A stretch of 64,000 nt of DNA from Streptomyces mirabilis. Its GTDB lineage: Bacteria > Actinomycetota > Actinomycetes > Streptomycetales > Streptomycetaceae. Shown one piece after another: positions 53,049 through 61,660 of the stretch. Both the position numbers and the translations under genes were made by a program. The DNA lies in contig NZ_CP074102.1 of the NCBI RefSeq assembly GCF_018310535.1, positions 6,944,001 through 7,008,000 on the forward strand, in the 5' to 3' direction. A model generated the notes under the pieces. It saw nothing but the letters and a program-made list of their open reading frames with translations. It did not search any database and had not been told where the DNA came from. Each line of letters starts with the position of its first letter. Positions within the stretch are counted from its first letter, which is position 1.

Positions 53049-53863
53049 GACACCTCTCCCTGGCCCGAGTCGAGCTGGGCGGCGTGCGGCCTGCGGCGCA
53101 GAGCACGCCGGTTGGAACGCTCACCCATGATCACCTTGAGCACCCGGAACCCGTCGCGCACGGCCCGCAGATTGCTCGTGCCGTGGATGCGGAGGTACTC
53201 GTGGCTGGGTATCTCCTGCACCTTGAGCCCGGCCTTGACCACCCGGATGTTCATCAGGGTCTCGACCTCGAAGCCGGTGCAGTCGAGTTCGATCTGGTCC
53301 AGGCAGTGCCGCCAGAACGCGTTGTAGCCGTAGCAGAGGTCGGTGTAGCGGGCGCCGAACTTGGCGTTGACGGCCGCGCAGAGCACGCGGTTGCCCAGCT
53401 TGCGGATCGGTGTCATGTCGGAGGTGCCGCCGCCGTTGGCGAACCGCGAGCCCTTGGCGAAGTCCGCCCCGGACACCAGCGCGGACACATACGACACGAT
53501 CTCGTGGCCGTCGGCCGAGCCGTCCGCGTCGACCATCACGATGATGTCGCCGGTGCACGCCTCGAATCCGGTGATCAGGGCGTCGCCCTTGCCCTTTCCC
53601 TGCTGCTCGACGACCTTGACGTCGGGCCACAGTTCACGGGCCACTTCGACGGTGTTGTCGGTGGAATTGCCGTCGACAAGAACCACTTCGTGTATCCAGG
53701 CGGGAAGGGTCTTGAAGACGTACGGGAGATTCTCCGCCTCATTCATGGCGGGAATCACGACACTCACCGGCGGCGCAATGGCCAGGTGAGAGGAGATCGG
53801 CCGGTATTTGCCGGCCATTAACGGATCTTCGCCCGATACGGCTGGGCGCAGGACTGAGCTCAT
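53045..53863 (-). CDS. Glycosyltransferase family 2, DPM1/GtrB-like
   Basis: This 272-residue GT2 of the polyprenyl-phosphate sugar synthase type shows VSVVIPAMNEAENLPYVFK, VVLVDGNSTDNTVEVAREL, TGDIIVMVDADGSADGHEI (DXD) and FAKGSRFANGGGTSDMTPIR. It probably loads a sugar onto the polyprenyl carrier that the flippase then exports. The start ATG 53863 follows GAGAGGGA; an in-frame ATG at 53944 adds an unrelated stretch. It is the first gene of the glycan operon. Confidence 0.9.
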   Translation of the reverse strand: MSSVLRPAVSGEDPLMAGKYRPISSHLAIAPPVSVVIPAMNEAENLPYVFKTLPAWIHEVVLVDGNSTDNTVEVARELWPDVKVVEQQGKGKGDALITGFEACTGDIIVMVDADGSADGHEIVSYVSALVSGADFAKGSRFANGGGTSDMTPIRKLGNRVLCAAVNAKFGARYTDLCYGYNAFWRHCLDQIELDCTGFEVETLMNIRVVKAGLKVQEIPSHEYLRIHGTSNLRAVRDGFRVLKVIMGERSNRRALRRRPHAAQLDSGQGEVS

Positions 53864-54275
53864 GAGTCTGGTCCCTCTCGTCCGGTGGACCGCCCGCCCC
53901 TGGGCGGTCCGGCTTTTAGTCCGGTTCGAAAGGGGGGTTCTCACTTACGGCATGACGAAATGGATCTCCGTGCATGCCGGGTGAGCTGGCAAAGCTGGCC
54001 GATTCCGAAGACAGAAGTCCGAAGACGGAAGCCCGAGGACGGAATTCCGGATGCGGAAACCGGTCGCGCGGCACGACTCGGCACAAGTGTGGTCACCGAG
54101 CACGGCACCCCCCTACCGCGCCCCGCGCCGGGCCCTCTTCGCGATCTTGAGCCCTCCCCTAGATCGCATGTGCGTGATGGTCCGATGCGGGTGAGATGTA
54201 TGACGGTATTGACGATTGCGTCCATATGGCAAGGCCTGGAACGACGCCTCACGTTTTTGTTGGTTTGACCGTTAC
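53864..54275. other. Intergenic region upstream of the glycan operon
   Basis: No gene was seen in these 412 bp. They contain a hairpin GGACCGCCC/GGGCGGTCC (53887-53910) next to the first gene, and a 14-bp tandem repeat at 54005-54060. An AT-richer part around 54200-54290 is the likely promoter zone. The EPS operon promoter lies here. Confidence 0.5.
54005..54060. repeat. Four copies of a 14-bp tandem repeat
   Basis: Copies are CCGAAGACAGAAGT, CCGAAGACGGAAGC, CCGAGGACGGAATT and CCGGATGCGGAAAC, increasingly diverged from left to right. They lie about 140-200 bp upstream of the glycan operon start. Confidence 0.8.
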
Positions 54276-54791
54276 CTAACGACTCGAACGGATTTTCCCC
54301 ATCCGTTTGCGCACTCGCCGTACCACCACCAGGAGGAGAACGAGAGAGCTGATCGCCGTCACGGCCACGATTCCGCCGTGGACCGACCACCGGTGCACCG
54401 CCAGCATGCCCTGGGCGACGAGGAGGTCGACGGCGATCGCTCCCGCGACGGACACCACCGTGCGGGCGAAGGGATCCAGTCCGCGCAGCGCGGCCCCGAT
54501 GGCGGCTCCCGGTGCGGCGAGCAGGAAGAAGAGCGTGAACGGGCCGCGCAGGGAAGAGTTCACGTCGGCGAGCGCGAGTACCGCGCCGACCCCCGCGACG
54601 GCCACCGCCATGCCCGCGAGCAGCGGGACCAGGTCCCTCCCCGGATCCTGTCCCGACCGCTGGTCACTGTCTGATGAAGGTGACTTGATGCCTATGGTCT
54701 GCATTGGCGACTTTGCCCCCCGACGCGCCGGATGCCGGGCTTCAATGTCGCGCAGCGGGCTGGGGGCCGTCAAGATGCGGTAGGCACTCAT
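54276..54791 (-). CDS. Small membrane protein (hypothetical)
   Basis: This protein of about 171 residues has four membrane segments (LVPLLAGMAVAVAGVGAVLA, PFTLFFLLAAPGAAIGAA, VVSVAGAIAVDLLVAQGML, GIVAVTAISSLVLLLVVV) and a basic C-terminus. No family is recognised. The start is uncertain: ATG 54791 (MSAYRILTAP) or ATG 54704 (MQTIGIKSPS). It is upstream of, and codirectional with, the glycan operon, and could be part of surface-polymer assembly. Confidence 0.65.
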   Translation of the reverse strand: MSAYRILTAPSPLRDIEARHPARRGAKSPMQTIGIKSPSSDSDQRSGQDPGRDLVPLLAGMAVAVAGVGAVLALADVNSSLRGPFTLFFLLAAPGAAIGAALRGLDPFARTVVSVAGAIAVDLLVAQGMLAVHRWSVHGGIVAVTAISSLVLLLVVVRRVRKRMGKIRSSR

Positions 54792-54925
54792 GGGGGCTTC
54801 TCGGTCGACTTCAAACATGTGGCACGAGTGTTCACCGCGTGTTCCCCGGAGGGGCCGGCTGCCTCCGGGGAACTGCGTTGCGGTTCAGGCGGGTTGGGGC
54901 GTCACGGGGCGATCTTCCCGAGATG

Positions 54926-55492
54926 TCACGGGACGATCTTCAGCAGCCGGTTCGGGGAGCCGGAGCCCGGGCTGGTGACCTTGCCCGTCGTGGCCCCGTT
55001 CACCAGAGCCGTGGCGACCTGTGCCGGGGTGGCGGAGGTGTGGCCCGCGAGGTAGACGGCGGCCGCGCCCGCGACGTGCGGGGTGGCCATCGACGTACCG
55101 GAGATGGTGTTCGTGGCGGTGTCGCTGGTGTTCCAGCCCGCAGTGATGGAGGAGCCGGGGGCGAAGACGTCCAGGACGGAGCCGTAGTTGGAGTAACTGG
55201 CCTTGGCGTCCGTGCTGGTGGTGGCGCCGACGGTGATCGCCGCGCCGACCCGGGCGGGGGAGTACGAGGAGGCGCTGGCCCCGTTGTTGCCCGCCGCGAC
55301 CGCGTAGGTCACGCCGCTCGCGATGGAGTTCGCGACGGCGCTGTCCAGCGAGGTGGAGGCGCCGCCGCCCAGCGACATGTTGGCGACCGAGGGACCGCTG
55401 TGGTTGCCGGTCACCCAGTCGATGCCCGCGATCACGCCGGCGGTGGTGCCGGAACCGGAGTTGTCGAGCACCCGCACCGACACGTTCGGGTG
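54926..55492 (-). pseudogene. Subtilisin (S8) protease, C-terminal fragment
   Basis: The fragment contains only the second half of a secreted subtilase: HPNVSVRVLDNSGSGTT, AGIDWVTGNHSGPSVANMSL, GVTYAVAAGNNG (oxyanion Asn) and the Ser motif GTSMATPHVAGAAA. The signal, propeptide, catalytic Asp and His are missing, and a TGA stop closes the frame just upstream at about 55493. The start annotated by the longest ORF (GTG 55483) is internal. It is a deletion remnant next to the SGNH lipase gene. Confidence 0.88.
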
Positions 55493-55551
55493 TCACGGGC
55501 GACGGCGGCAGGGGCCGAAAAGTCTTGGCATGGACACTTCCTGTCAACACG

Positions 55552-55564
55552 CGTAGCTGCTACG
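55552..55564. promoter_or_regulatory. Palindrome upstream of the SGNH lipase
   Basis: CGTAGC-T-GCTACG is a perfect dyad about 37 bp before the ATG. It is probably an operator or part of the leader of this secreted enzyme gene. Confidence 0.4.
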
Positions 55565-55600
55565 ACAGTTGTGGCAGAGATCCTGCTAAAGGGAGGTTCC

Positions 55601-56407
55601 ATGAGACGTTCCCGAATTACGGCATACGTGACCTCACTCCTCCTCGCCGTCGGCTTCGCCCTCACCGGGGCTGCGACGGCGCAGGCGTCCGGAACCGTCG
55701 CGGCCACCGGCTACGTGGCCCTCGGCGACTCCTATGCGTCCGGTGTCGGCGCGGGCAGCTACATCAGCTCAAGCGGCGACTGCTTGCGCAGCACGAAGGC
55801 GTACCCCTACCTCTGGGCCGCCGCCCATTCACCCTCGTCCTTCGACTTCACGGCCTGCTCGGGGGCCCGTACAGGTGATGTCCTGGCGAACCAGCTGGGC
55901 CCGCTCAGCTCCTCCACCGGCCTTGTCTCTCTCAGCATCGGCGGCAACGACGCGGGCTTCGCGGACGTCATGACGACGTGTGTGCTCCAGTCCGACAGCG
56001 GCTGCCTGTCCCGCATCGCCACCGCCAAGGCCTACGTCGACTCCACGCTCCCCGGCCAACTCGACTCCGTCTACTCCGCGATCAGCTCGAAGGCGCCCGC
56101 CGCCCACGTGGTCGTCCTCGGCTACCCCAGGTTCTACGAACTGGGCGCGACCTGCCTCGGCCTCTCCGACACCAAGCGCGCCGCGATCAACGACGCGGCC
56201 GACTACCTGGACAGCGCCATCGCCAAGCGCGCCGCCGACCACGGCTTCACCTTCGGCGACGTCAGGAGCACCTTCACCGGGCACGAGCTCTGCTCGGGCA
56301 GTGCCTGGCTGCACAGCCTGAACCTGCTGAACATCACCGAGTCGTACCACCCGACCGCGGCCGGACACTCCGGCGGCTATCTGCCGGTCTTCACCTCGGC
56401 GGCCTGA
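55601..56407 (+). CDS. Secreted SGNH/GDSL lipase
   Basis: This 268-residue secreted esterase has a signal peptide (SLLLAVGFALTGAATAQAS). SGNH blocks are GYVALGDSYASGVGAGSY (nucleophile Ser), SLSIGGNDAGFAD (Gly/Asn) and ITESYHPTAAGHSGGYL (catalytic His). Six Cys residues match the three disulfides of S. coelicolor SCO1725-type lipases, which it closely resembles from memory. It hydrolyses lipids or esters outside the cell. The ATG at 55601 follows GGGAGG. It converges on the kinase gene with 7 bp between stops. Confidence 0.92.
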   Translation: MRRSRITAYVTSLLLAVGFALTGAATAQASGTVAATGYVALGDSYASGVGAGSYISSSGDCLRSTKAYPYLWAAAHSPSSFDFTACSGARTGDVLANQLGPLSSSTGLVSLSIGGNDAGFADVMTTCVLQSDSGCLSRIATAKAYVDSTLPGQLDSVYSAISSKAPAAHVVVLGYPRFYELGATCLGLSDTKRAAINDAADYLDSAIAKRAADHGFTFGDVRSTFTGHELCSGSAWLHSLNLLNITESYHPTAAGHSGGYLPVFTSAA

Positions 56408-56414
56408 CCACCCC

Positions 56415-58070
56415 TCACGGAGACGTGGAAGCGGAGGCCTCGTCCGACGGGGTCTCCGTCACACATGTCACCGAGAACGGCACCGAGTTGGACGTCGTCC
56501 GGACGGGGCTGCGGACCTCCACGCTGATCTCGTTCTGGAAGATCCCGCTCGCGTTGTACGTCGACAAGAAGATCGACTTCTGTTTGGTCCTGCCACCGTC
56601 CGACGAGAACGACAGGGTCTTCCAGCCCGGGTCGGACACCTCGCCCGTCTTCAACACCCAGCGGTACTCGACGTCCACCGGTACACGGCCCACCGTGAAG
56701 GTCGCCGTGAAGGTCGGCGCCTGGGCCTGGGGCGGCGGGCAGGAACCGGAATAGTCGGTGTGCGCACCCGCGACCGTCACCTGCACGGACTGGGCCGGCG
56801 GCGAACTCGTACGAGCGCTGCTCGACGGACTGGCCGAGGGAGTGGAACCGCCGGGCGCGGCGCTGTTGCTCCCGCTCTTGCTCGCGGACGGCGAAATCCC
56901 GCCGCCGGAGCCGCTCTTGGTGCCACTTCCGCTGCTGTCGTTGCTGCTCCCGCCGCCGTTGTCACGGTTCACCAAGGCGTACGTCAGTCCGCCCAGCGCG
57001 AGTGCGAGCGCGATCACGCCCGCGATCACGGCGGCGGCCGCGCGCCGGTTGCGGACGGGTTCCGTCGAGGTGGGGGAGTCGTGGGGCGGCGGGTAGGGCG
57101 TGTAACCCGGCTGCGGTCCTTGTGGACGGGTCCGGGACGGCGCCATGGGAGGCCCGAATCCCGGCGGCCGCGGCGCGGGTTGGGAGAACGAGGAGATCGT
57201 CGGCGACTGGGCGGCCGGCGAAGGCGGTCCCGCGGCCGGGGAGCCGCCCGCGGCGACGAGCCGCAGATCGCTCTCGGCCTGCGCGGCGCTCAGCCGCTCG
57301 GCCGGGTCCTTCCTCAGCAGACCCTCGATCACGGGCGCGAGCGGCCCCGCGCGACGCGGCGGCGGCAGCGGCTCGTCGACGATGGCCCGCAGCGTGCTCA
57401 GCGGGGTGTTGTGACGGAAGGGCGAGTTGCCCTCGACCGTCGCGTACAAGAGGACCCCGAGCGACCACAGGTCGGACTCGGGCCCGGGCGTACGACCGAG
57501 CGCCCGCTCGGGGGCGAGGAACTCGGGCGAACCGATGACCTCGCCCGTCATCGTCAGCGCCGAACTGCCCTCGACCGTCGCGATACCGAAGTCCGTGAGG
57601 ACGACCCGGCCCTCGTTCGACAGCAGCACGTTGGCCGGCTTCACATCGCGGTGCAGCACCCCGGCCTCGTGCGCGGCCCGCAGGGCGGAGAGCACCTCGG
57701 CACCGATGTCGGCGGCGCGCTGCGGCGACTGCGGACCCTCGGAGTCCAGCAGATCGGACAGGGCGATGCCGCGCACGATCTCCATGACGATCCAGGGGCG
57801 GCCGTCCTGCGTCGCCACGTCGTACACCGTCACCACATTGCGGTTCGCGACCCGGGCCGCGGCCCACGCCTCGCGCTCCAGCCGGGCGTACATCCGCTCC
57901 ACGTCGCCCGCCGGGATCCCGGCGGGCGCGCGGACCTCCTTGACGGCGACCTCGCGGTGCAGCACCTCGTCACGGGCGCGCCACACGGTCCCCATACCGC
58001 CCTCGCCCAAGGGGGAGAGGAGACGGTAGCGGCCCGCGATCACACGTTCACTGCCCGGCTCTTCGGACAC
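56415..58070 (-). CDS. Transmembrane Ser/Thr protein kinase
   Basis: This kinase of about 551 residues has a cytoplasmic Hanks domain: Gly loop LGEGGMGTVWRARDE, Lys in VAVKEVRAP, catalytic loop HRDVKPANVLL, DFGIATVEGSS and PEFLAPERALG. A Pro-rich juxtamembrane region, one TM helix (VIAGVIALALALGGLTYALV), a Gly/Ser linker and an extracellular beta domain with three Cys follow. Start GTG 58070 (VSEEPGSERVIAG) is preferred because the family begins there; ATG 58100 is the alternative. The ligand is unknown. It is convergent with the lipase gene and downstream of the NicO operon. Confidence 0.9.
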   Translation of the reverse strand: MSEEPGSERVIAGRYRLLSPLGEGGMGTVWRARDEVLHREVAVKEVRAPAGIPAGDVERMYARLEREAWAAARVANRNVVTVYDVATQDGRPWIVMEIVRGIALSDLLDSEGPQSPQRAADIGAEVLSALRAAHEAGVLHRDVKPANVLLSNEGRVVLTDFGIATVEGSSALTMTGEVIGSPEFLAPERALGRTPGPESDLWSLGVLLYATVEGNSPFRHNTPLSTLRAIVDEPLPPPRRAGPLAPVIEGLLRKDPAERLSAAQAESDLRLVAAGGSPAAGPPSPAAQSPTISSFSQPAPRPPGFGPPMAPSRTRPQGPQPGYTPYPPPHDSPTSTEPVRNRRAAAAVIAGVIALALALGGLTYALVNRDNGGGSSNDSSGSGTKSGSGGGISPSASKSGSNSAAPGGSTPSASPSSSARTSSPPAQSVQVTVAGAHTDYSGSCPPPQAQAPTFTATFTVGRVPVDVEYRWVLKTGEVSDPGWKTLSFSSDGGRTKQKSIFLSTYNASGIFQNEISVEVRSPVRTTSNSVPFSVTCVTETPSDEASASTSP

Positions 58071-58154
58071 GGGTGTCCCCCATTCGTATCCGCTGTGCAT
58101 CCGCGTGATGTCTTTTCACGATGTCTCTTCGCGTGATTTCTCCACAAAAGTAGC

Positions 58155-59921
58155 TCAGCCGAGTGCGGATGCCGCCCCCTTGAACACCAATCCAGCCCCA
58201 AGGGCGATGACGATCAACGCCGAACCCAGGGGGGCGGTCCTGCGGATCAGGGCCGCGGTCGGTCCCCCGGCCCACCGGGGACGCTTCGCCAGCGCCCGGT
58301 TCATCCCGTCGTTCAGCTTGACGACGGCGAACCCGGCCGCCGTGAGCGTCAGGGCGAGTCCGACGCCGTACGCCAGGACGAGAAGTAGGCCGAACCACGC
58401 CTGTCCCAGCGCCGCCGCGCCCACCAGGACGACCACGGCGGAGGGGCTGGGCACGAGTCCGCCGGCGAATCCGAGCAGGATCGTGCCGCGGAGGGTGGGG
58501 GCCACTTCGTGGGTGTGGGTGAAGCCGCCGTGGGTGTGTTCGAGGGTGGGGGAGGCGGCGTGGTCGTGCGACTGGGGGTGGGGGTGCGCGTGGTCGTGGT
58601 GGTGGCCATGGTCGTAGTCGTGGTCGTGGGAATGTCCGCGCTCGTGCCCGTGTGTGTGCGGCTTGCTGTCCGTCGTCGCCGCCGCTGCCGTCGTGGCGGA
58701 AGCGTGGGCGTGGGCGAGGACCAGGGGGCGTTCGTGCTCTTCGGCGTGCTCGTGCTCGTGGTCGTCAGCGTGGCTGTGCGCGTGGTGGTCATGGGGGTGG
58801 TCGTGCGCGTGTCCGTGGGCGTGCTCAAGCCCGGGTCGCCGCGGCCGGTTGCGCCAGGCCCGGCGTACGAGCGTGGCGCCCGCGAAGGTCACCAGGACGC
58901 CGCTGGCGATGCCGAGCCACGCGATCACGGAGGGCGCCGCGGCCGAACCGGCCGTCACCAGGAGGCCGAGGGCGACCACGCCCAGGGTGTGGGTGACCGT
59001 GACGGAGGCGGCCAGCGGCAGGACGTCACGCAGCCCCGCCTTGCCGCCGCGCGCCGCGGCCGTCGCGGCCATCAGGGTCTTGCCGTGACCGGGCGCGAGT
59101 GCGTGCATCGCGCCCAGGAACACGGAGATGACCAGGGCCAGCGCGGCGAAGCCGACGGTGAGGTGATGGCGGGCCACCAGGTTGTTCAGCGCCTCGGTCC
59201 AGCGGTCGGCGCCCCGGGGCAGCACGGAGGCGCCGGGGGCCTCCGTCCGTTCCTCGGCGAGGGCGGGGCCGCCGGGGCGTATCCGCAGGGACGCGGTCGC
59301 GGTGTCGGCGGGGGAGGAGAGCAGCGCCTTGGGGTAGCTGGTCAGTTCGTGCGACACCGACTTGGTCGGTATGTCCGAGGCGGTGAGCGTCATCCGGTCG
59401 CCGCGCGCGGTGATCTCGCGCCAGCCGGGTCCCCGGTCGGCCCCGGCGCTGTGGAAGCGGAGGGAGACCGTGCCCTGCTTGGGCAGCGCGGCCGTCAACC
59501 GGCACTCCACACGCAGGGTGTTGAGCCCGGCCTGCCCGGGGCGCAGCTTCGCTCGGCTCGTGGCGACGGAGAGCGCGGCCGGATGTCCGTCGACGGTGAC
59601 CCTGCTGCCGGTCGCGGCCGTCTCGCAGCGCTGCCGGGCCCAGTCCGTCATACCGAGCTTCGCCAGGTCGGGCTTGGCCTGGGTGGCCGGGATCTCGGCG
59701 AGGTCCTCGACATGGTCGACGCGCAGCTGCCCGGGGGCGGCGACGAGTCCGTCGTACCGGTTGACGGTGAAGTTGCCGAGCGGATGCGCGCTCGCGGCCC
59801 CGGTGGGGACGAGGACGAGGGCGCAGGCTGCGGTGAGGACGGCCGCGCAGGAGGCGAACAGGCGACGCGACCTCCCCTGCGGGGTCTTCGCCCGCCGACC
59901 GCGCGTTCGAGGGGGCCTCAC
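58155..59921 (-). CDS. NicO/RcnA-like nickel/cobalt transporter with His-rich loop
   Basis: This 588-residue protein starts with a signal sequence and an extracytoplasmic domain of about 200 residues (SAHPLGNFTVNRYDGL). About six helices of the NicO (high-affinity nickel/cobalt) family follow: GAMHALAPGHGKTLMAATAA (HxxxPGHGK motif) and SVTVTHTLGVVALGLLV. A central loop has about 40 His (HAHGHAHDHPHDHHAHSHAD) for metal binding. It is probably an efflux or import system for Ni, Co or similar metals. The start GTG 59921 overlaps the TPR stop as GTGA after GGGAGGG. It is the last gene of the DUF4331 operon. Confidence 0.88.
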   Translation of the reverse strand: MRPPRTRGRRAKTPQGRSRRLFASCAAVLTAACALVLVPTGAASAHPLGNFTVNRYDGLVAAPGQLRVDHVEDLAEIPATQAKPDLAKLGMTDWARQRCETAATGSRVTVDGHPAALSVATSRAKLRPGQAGLNTLRVECRLTAALPKQGTVSLRFHSAGADRGPGWREITARGDRMTLTASDIPTKSVSHELTSYPKALLSSPADTATASLRIRPGGPALAEERTEAPGASVLPRGADRWTEALNNLVARHHLTVGFAALALVISVFLGAMHALAPGHGKTLMAATAAARGGKAGLRDVLPLAASVTVTHTLGVVALGLLVTAGSAAAPSVIAWLGIASGVLVTFAGATLVRRAWRNRPRRPGLEHAHGHAHDHPHDHHAHSHADDHEHEHAEEHERPLVLAHAHASATTAAAATTDSKPHTHGHERGHSHDHDYDHGHHHDHAHPHPQSHDHAASPTLEHTHGGFTHTHEVAPTLRGTILLGFAGGLVPSPSAVVVLVGAAALGQAWFGLLLVLAYGVGLALTLTAAGFAVVKLNDGMNRALAKRPRWAGGPTAALIRRTAPLGSALIVIALGAGLVFKGAASALG

Positions 59922-61525
59922 TTGCCCTCCCCCAGAGCCTTGCGCGCCGCACGGGCACCCAGGGGTGAGAAGCCCGCGTTCAGGTCGAGCGCCGACTTCA
60001 GCGAGGCGCGGGCCTCTTTCTCGTTTCCGGTGGCGCGCTCGATCATGCCGCGGTGGTAGAGGAAGGACGCGTTGCGATAGCCGGTGGCCGTGGCCTGGCG
60101 GGCGTACGGCAGGGCCTCCTTGTCGCGGCCGTTGACGTGCAGCGCCCAGGCGAGCGCGTCCGCCGTGTGCACGGTGTGGCGGCGGGCCCACTCGGCGCGG
60201 GCCGCCTTGAGCGCGTCCCCCCGGTTGCCGTGGTCGGCGGCGGCGAGGGCGGTGTCCAGGTCGGCGTTGACACCATAGGAGTGGGCCAGCGAGACCCAGG
60301 CGGTCACCAGGGAGTACTGGTCACGGGCCTTCTGCGCGTCGCCGGCCCGGCCGCGTGCCTCGTACAACTCGCCCAGTTCGACGAGCGGTTGGGGGAGCGG
60401 ATAGCGCTCCACGACCTGTTCCATGCCCTTGATCGCCGCCGCCTGGTCGCCCTTCGCGGCCTGGGCGCGGGCGCGGCCCTCGAGCGCGGGGAGGTAGCTG
60501 TCGTCGGCGGCCAGGGCTCGGGCGTAGTACTTCAGCGCGGAGTCGTAGTCGCCCTGGTTCCAGGCGAGTTGGCCGAGCGCCGCCGCCACGTACGAGACGT
60601 CGCCCCGGCTCGTCGCCGTGTCGAGCGCCTGCTGAAGGACGCGGCGGGCGGTCTTCACATCGCCGCGCAGCTCGTGGACGTAGGCGTACCGGGTGAAGAC
60701 GGGGACGCCCGGCCGGCGCGAGTCGGCCAGGTCGGCGGCCTTCGAGGCGTCGGCGTAGCGGCCGAGTTCGACGAGTGCGTCGATACGGGAGGAGAGGGCG
60801 CGCTCGCTGTACGGGTTCTCCTTCAGCACCTTGTCCGCGTAGGTCAGGGCGCCGGTGAAGTCGTGCCGTGCCGCGGCGAGGGCGGCGCGGCCCGCGAGCG
60901 CCGACTCGTTGTCGGGGCGCAGCTTCAGGGAGCGGTCCAGTGCCTGCTGTGCCTGGGGGTAGCGGGAGGGGTCGCCCTTGGTGCGGGCCTGCTCGACGTA
61001 GGCGAGTCCGAGGGTGGCCCAGCTGTCGAAGTCCTTGGGCTGGGTGCGGAGATGGGCCTGCAGCGAGGTGATGCTGGCGTCGAGGTCCCCGCCGGCCAGC
61101 AACTCCGGTGACACGGCGCCGCTGGTGGCGGCGACCGCGGTGCCCGAGCCGTCCCGCAGGGCCCCGACGATCACCGCTCCGGCGGTGAGAGCGAGCGCCA
61201 ACGAAGCGGCGCAGAGGCCGAGTTGGGCCGCACGCCAGCGGCGTGTCGAGGCGGACACCCGCCGGACGGCGGCGACGCGTTCATCGGCCGTGGGCAGCTG
61301 GTCCTCTGGCACGGGCAGGTGGTCTTCGGCCGTGGGCTGCTTGGCTTCGGGTTCGGGCAGGTGGTCTTCGGCCGTGGGCTGCTTGGCTTCGGGTTCGGGC
61401 AGGTGGTCCTCGGCCACCGGCAGCTTGGCTTCGGGCTCGGGAGCGTGGTGCGGAGGCTGTGGGTCGGCCGTCGTCACCTCGTCGGGCTCGCCCTCCGGCG
61501 CGCTCTCGTTCGTACGCGGGGACAT
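59918..61525 (-). CDS. TPR-repeat membrane protein
   Basis: This 535-residue protein has an acidic N-terminal region with three 14-residue repeats (EPEAKQPTAEDHLP type), one TM helix (AAQLGLCAASLALALTAGAV), and about ten tetratricopeptide repeats (DSWATLGLAYVEQARTKG, ALSSRIDALVELGRYADASK, DYDSALKYYARALAADDSYL). TPRs mediate protein-protein contacts, so it may be the scaffold of the DUF4331/NicO system. It is coupled to the NicO gene by a 4-bp overlap. The ATG at 61525 follows GAGGAGAGG. Confidence 0.88.
   Translation of the reverse strand: MSPRTNESAPEGEPDEVTTADPQPPHHAPEPEAKLPVAEDHLPEPEAKQPTAEDHLPEPEAKQPTAEDHLPVPEDQLPTADERVAAVRRVSASTRRWRAAQLGLCAASLALALTAGAVIVGALRDGSGTAVAATSGAVSPELLAGGDLDASITSLQAHLRTQPKDFDSWATLGLAYVEQARTKGDPSRYPQAQQALDRSLKLRPDNESALAGRAALAAARHDFTGALTYADKVLKENPYSERALSSRIDALVELGRYADASKAADLADSRRPGVPVFTRYAYVHELRGDVKTARRVLQQALDTATSRGDVSYVAAALGQLAWNQGDYDSALKYYARALAADDSYLPALEGRARAQAAKGDQAAAIKGMEQVVERYPLPQPLVELGELYEARGRAGDAQKARDQYSLVTAWVSLAHSYGVNADLDTALAAADHGNRGDALKAARAEWARRHTVHTADALAWALHVNGRDKEALPYARQATATGYRNASFLYHRGMIERATGNEKEARASLKSALDLNAGFSPLGARAARKALGEGK
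61314..61439. repeat. Three 42-bp in-frame tandem repeats in the TPR gene
   Basis: Units 61314-61355 and 61356-61397 are identical; the third (61398-61439) is diverged. They encode a 14-residue acidic Pro/Glu-rich unit in the cytoplasmic N-terminus. Identical copies imply recent duplication. Confidence 0.85.
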
Positions 61526-61623
61526 GCCCTCTCCTCAAAGTCCTTGGGGTGAACGGTCGTCGTGGGGGTGGGGCGGCGCGGCCCGCCGTGGGGGTGATGG
61601 TTGCGGGCCGCGCCAGTCGGTGG

Positions 61624-61648
61624 ACCGGGCCCGGTCAACGGGCCCGGT
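61624..61648. terminator. Hairpin downstream of DUF4331 gene
   Basis: Perfect 10-bp arms ACCGGGCCCG and CGGGCCCGGT, 12 bp after the stop of the minus-strand DUF4331 gene. It may attenuate transcription into the TPR gene. Confidence 0.6.
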
Positions 61649-61660
61649 CGCCAGGGCCGG

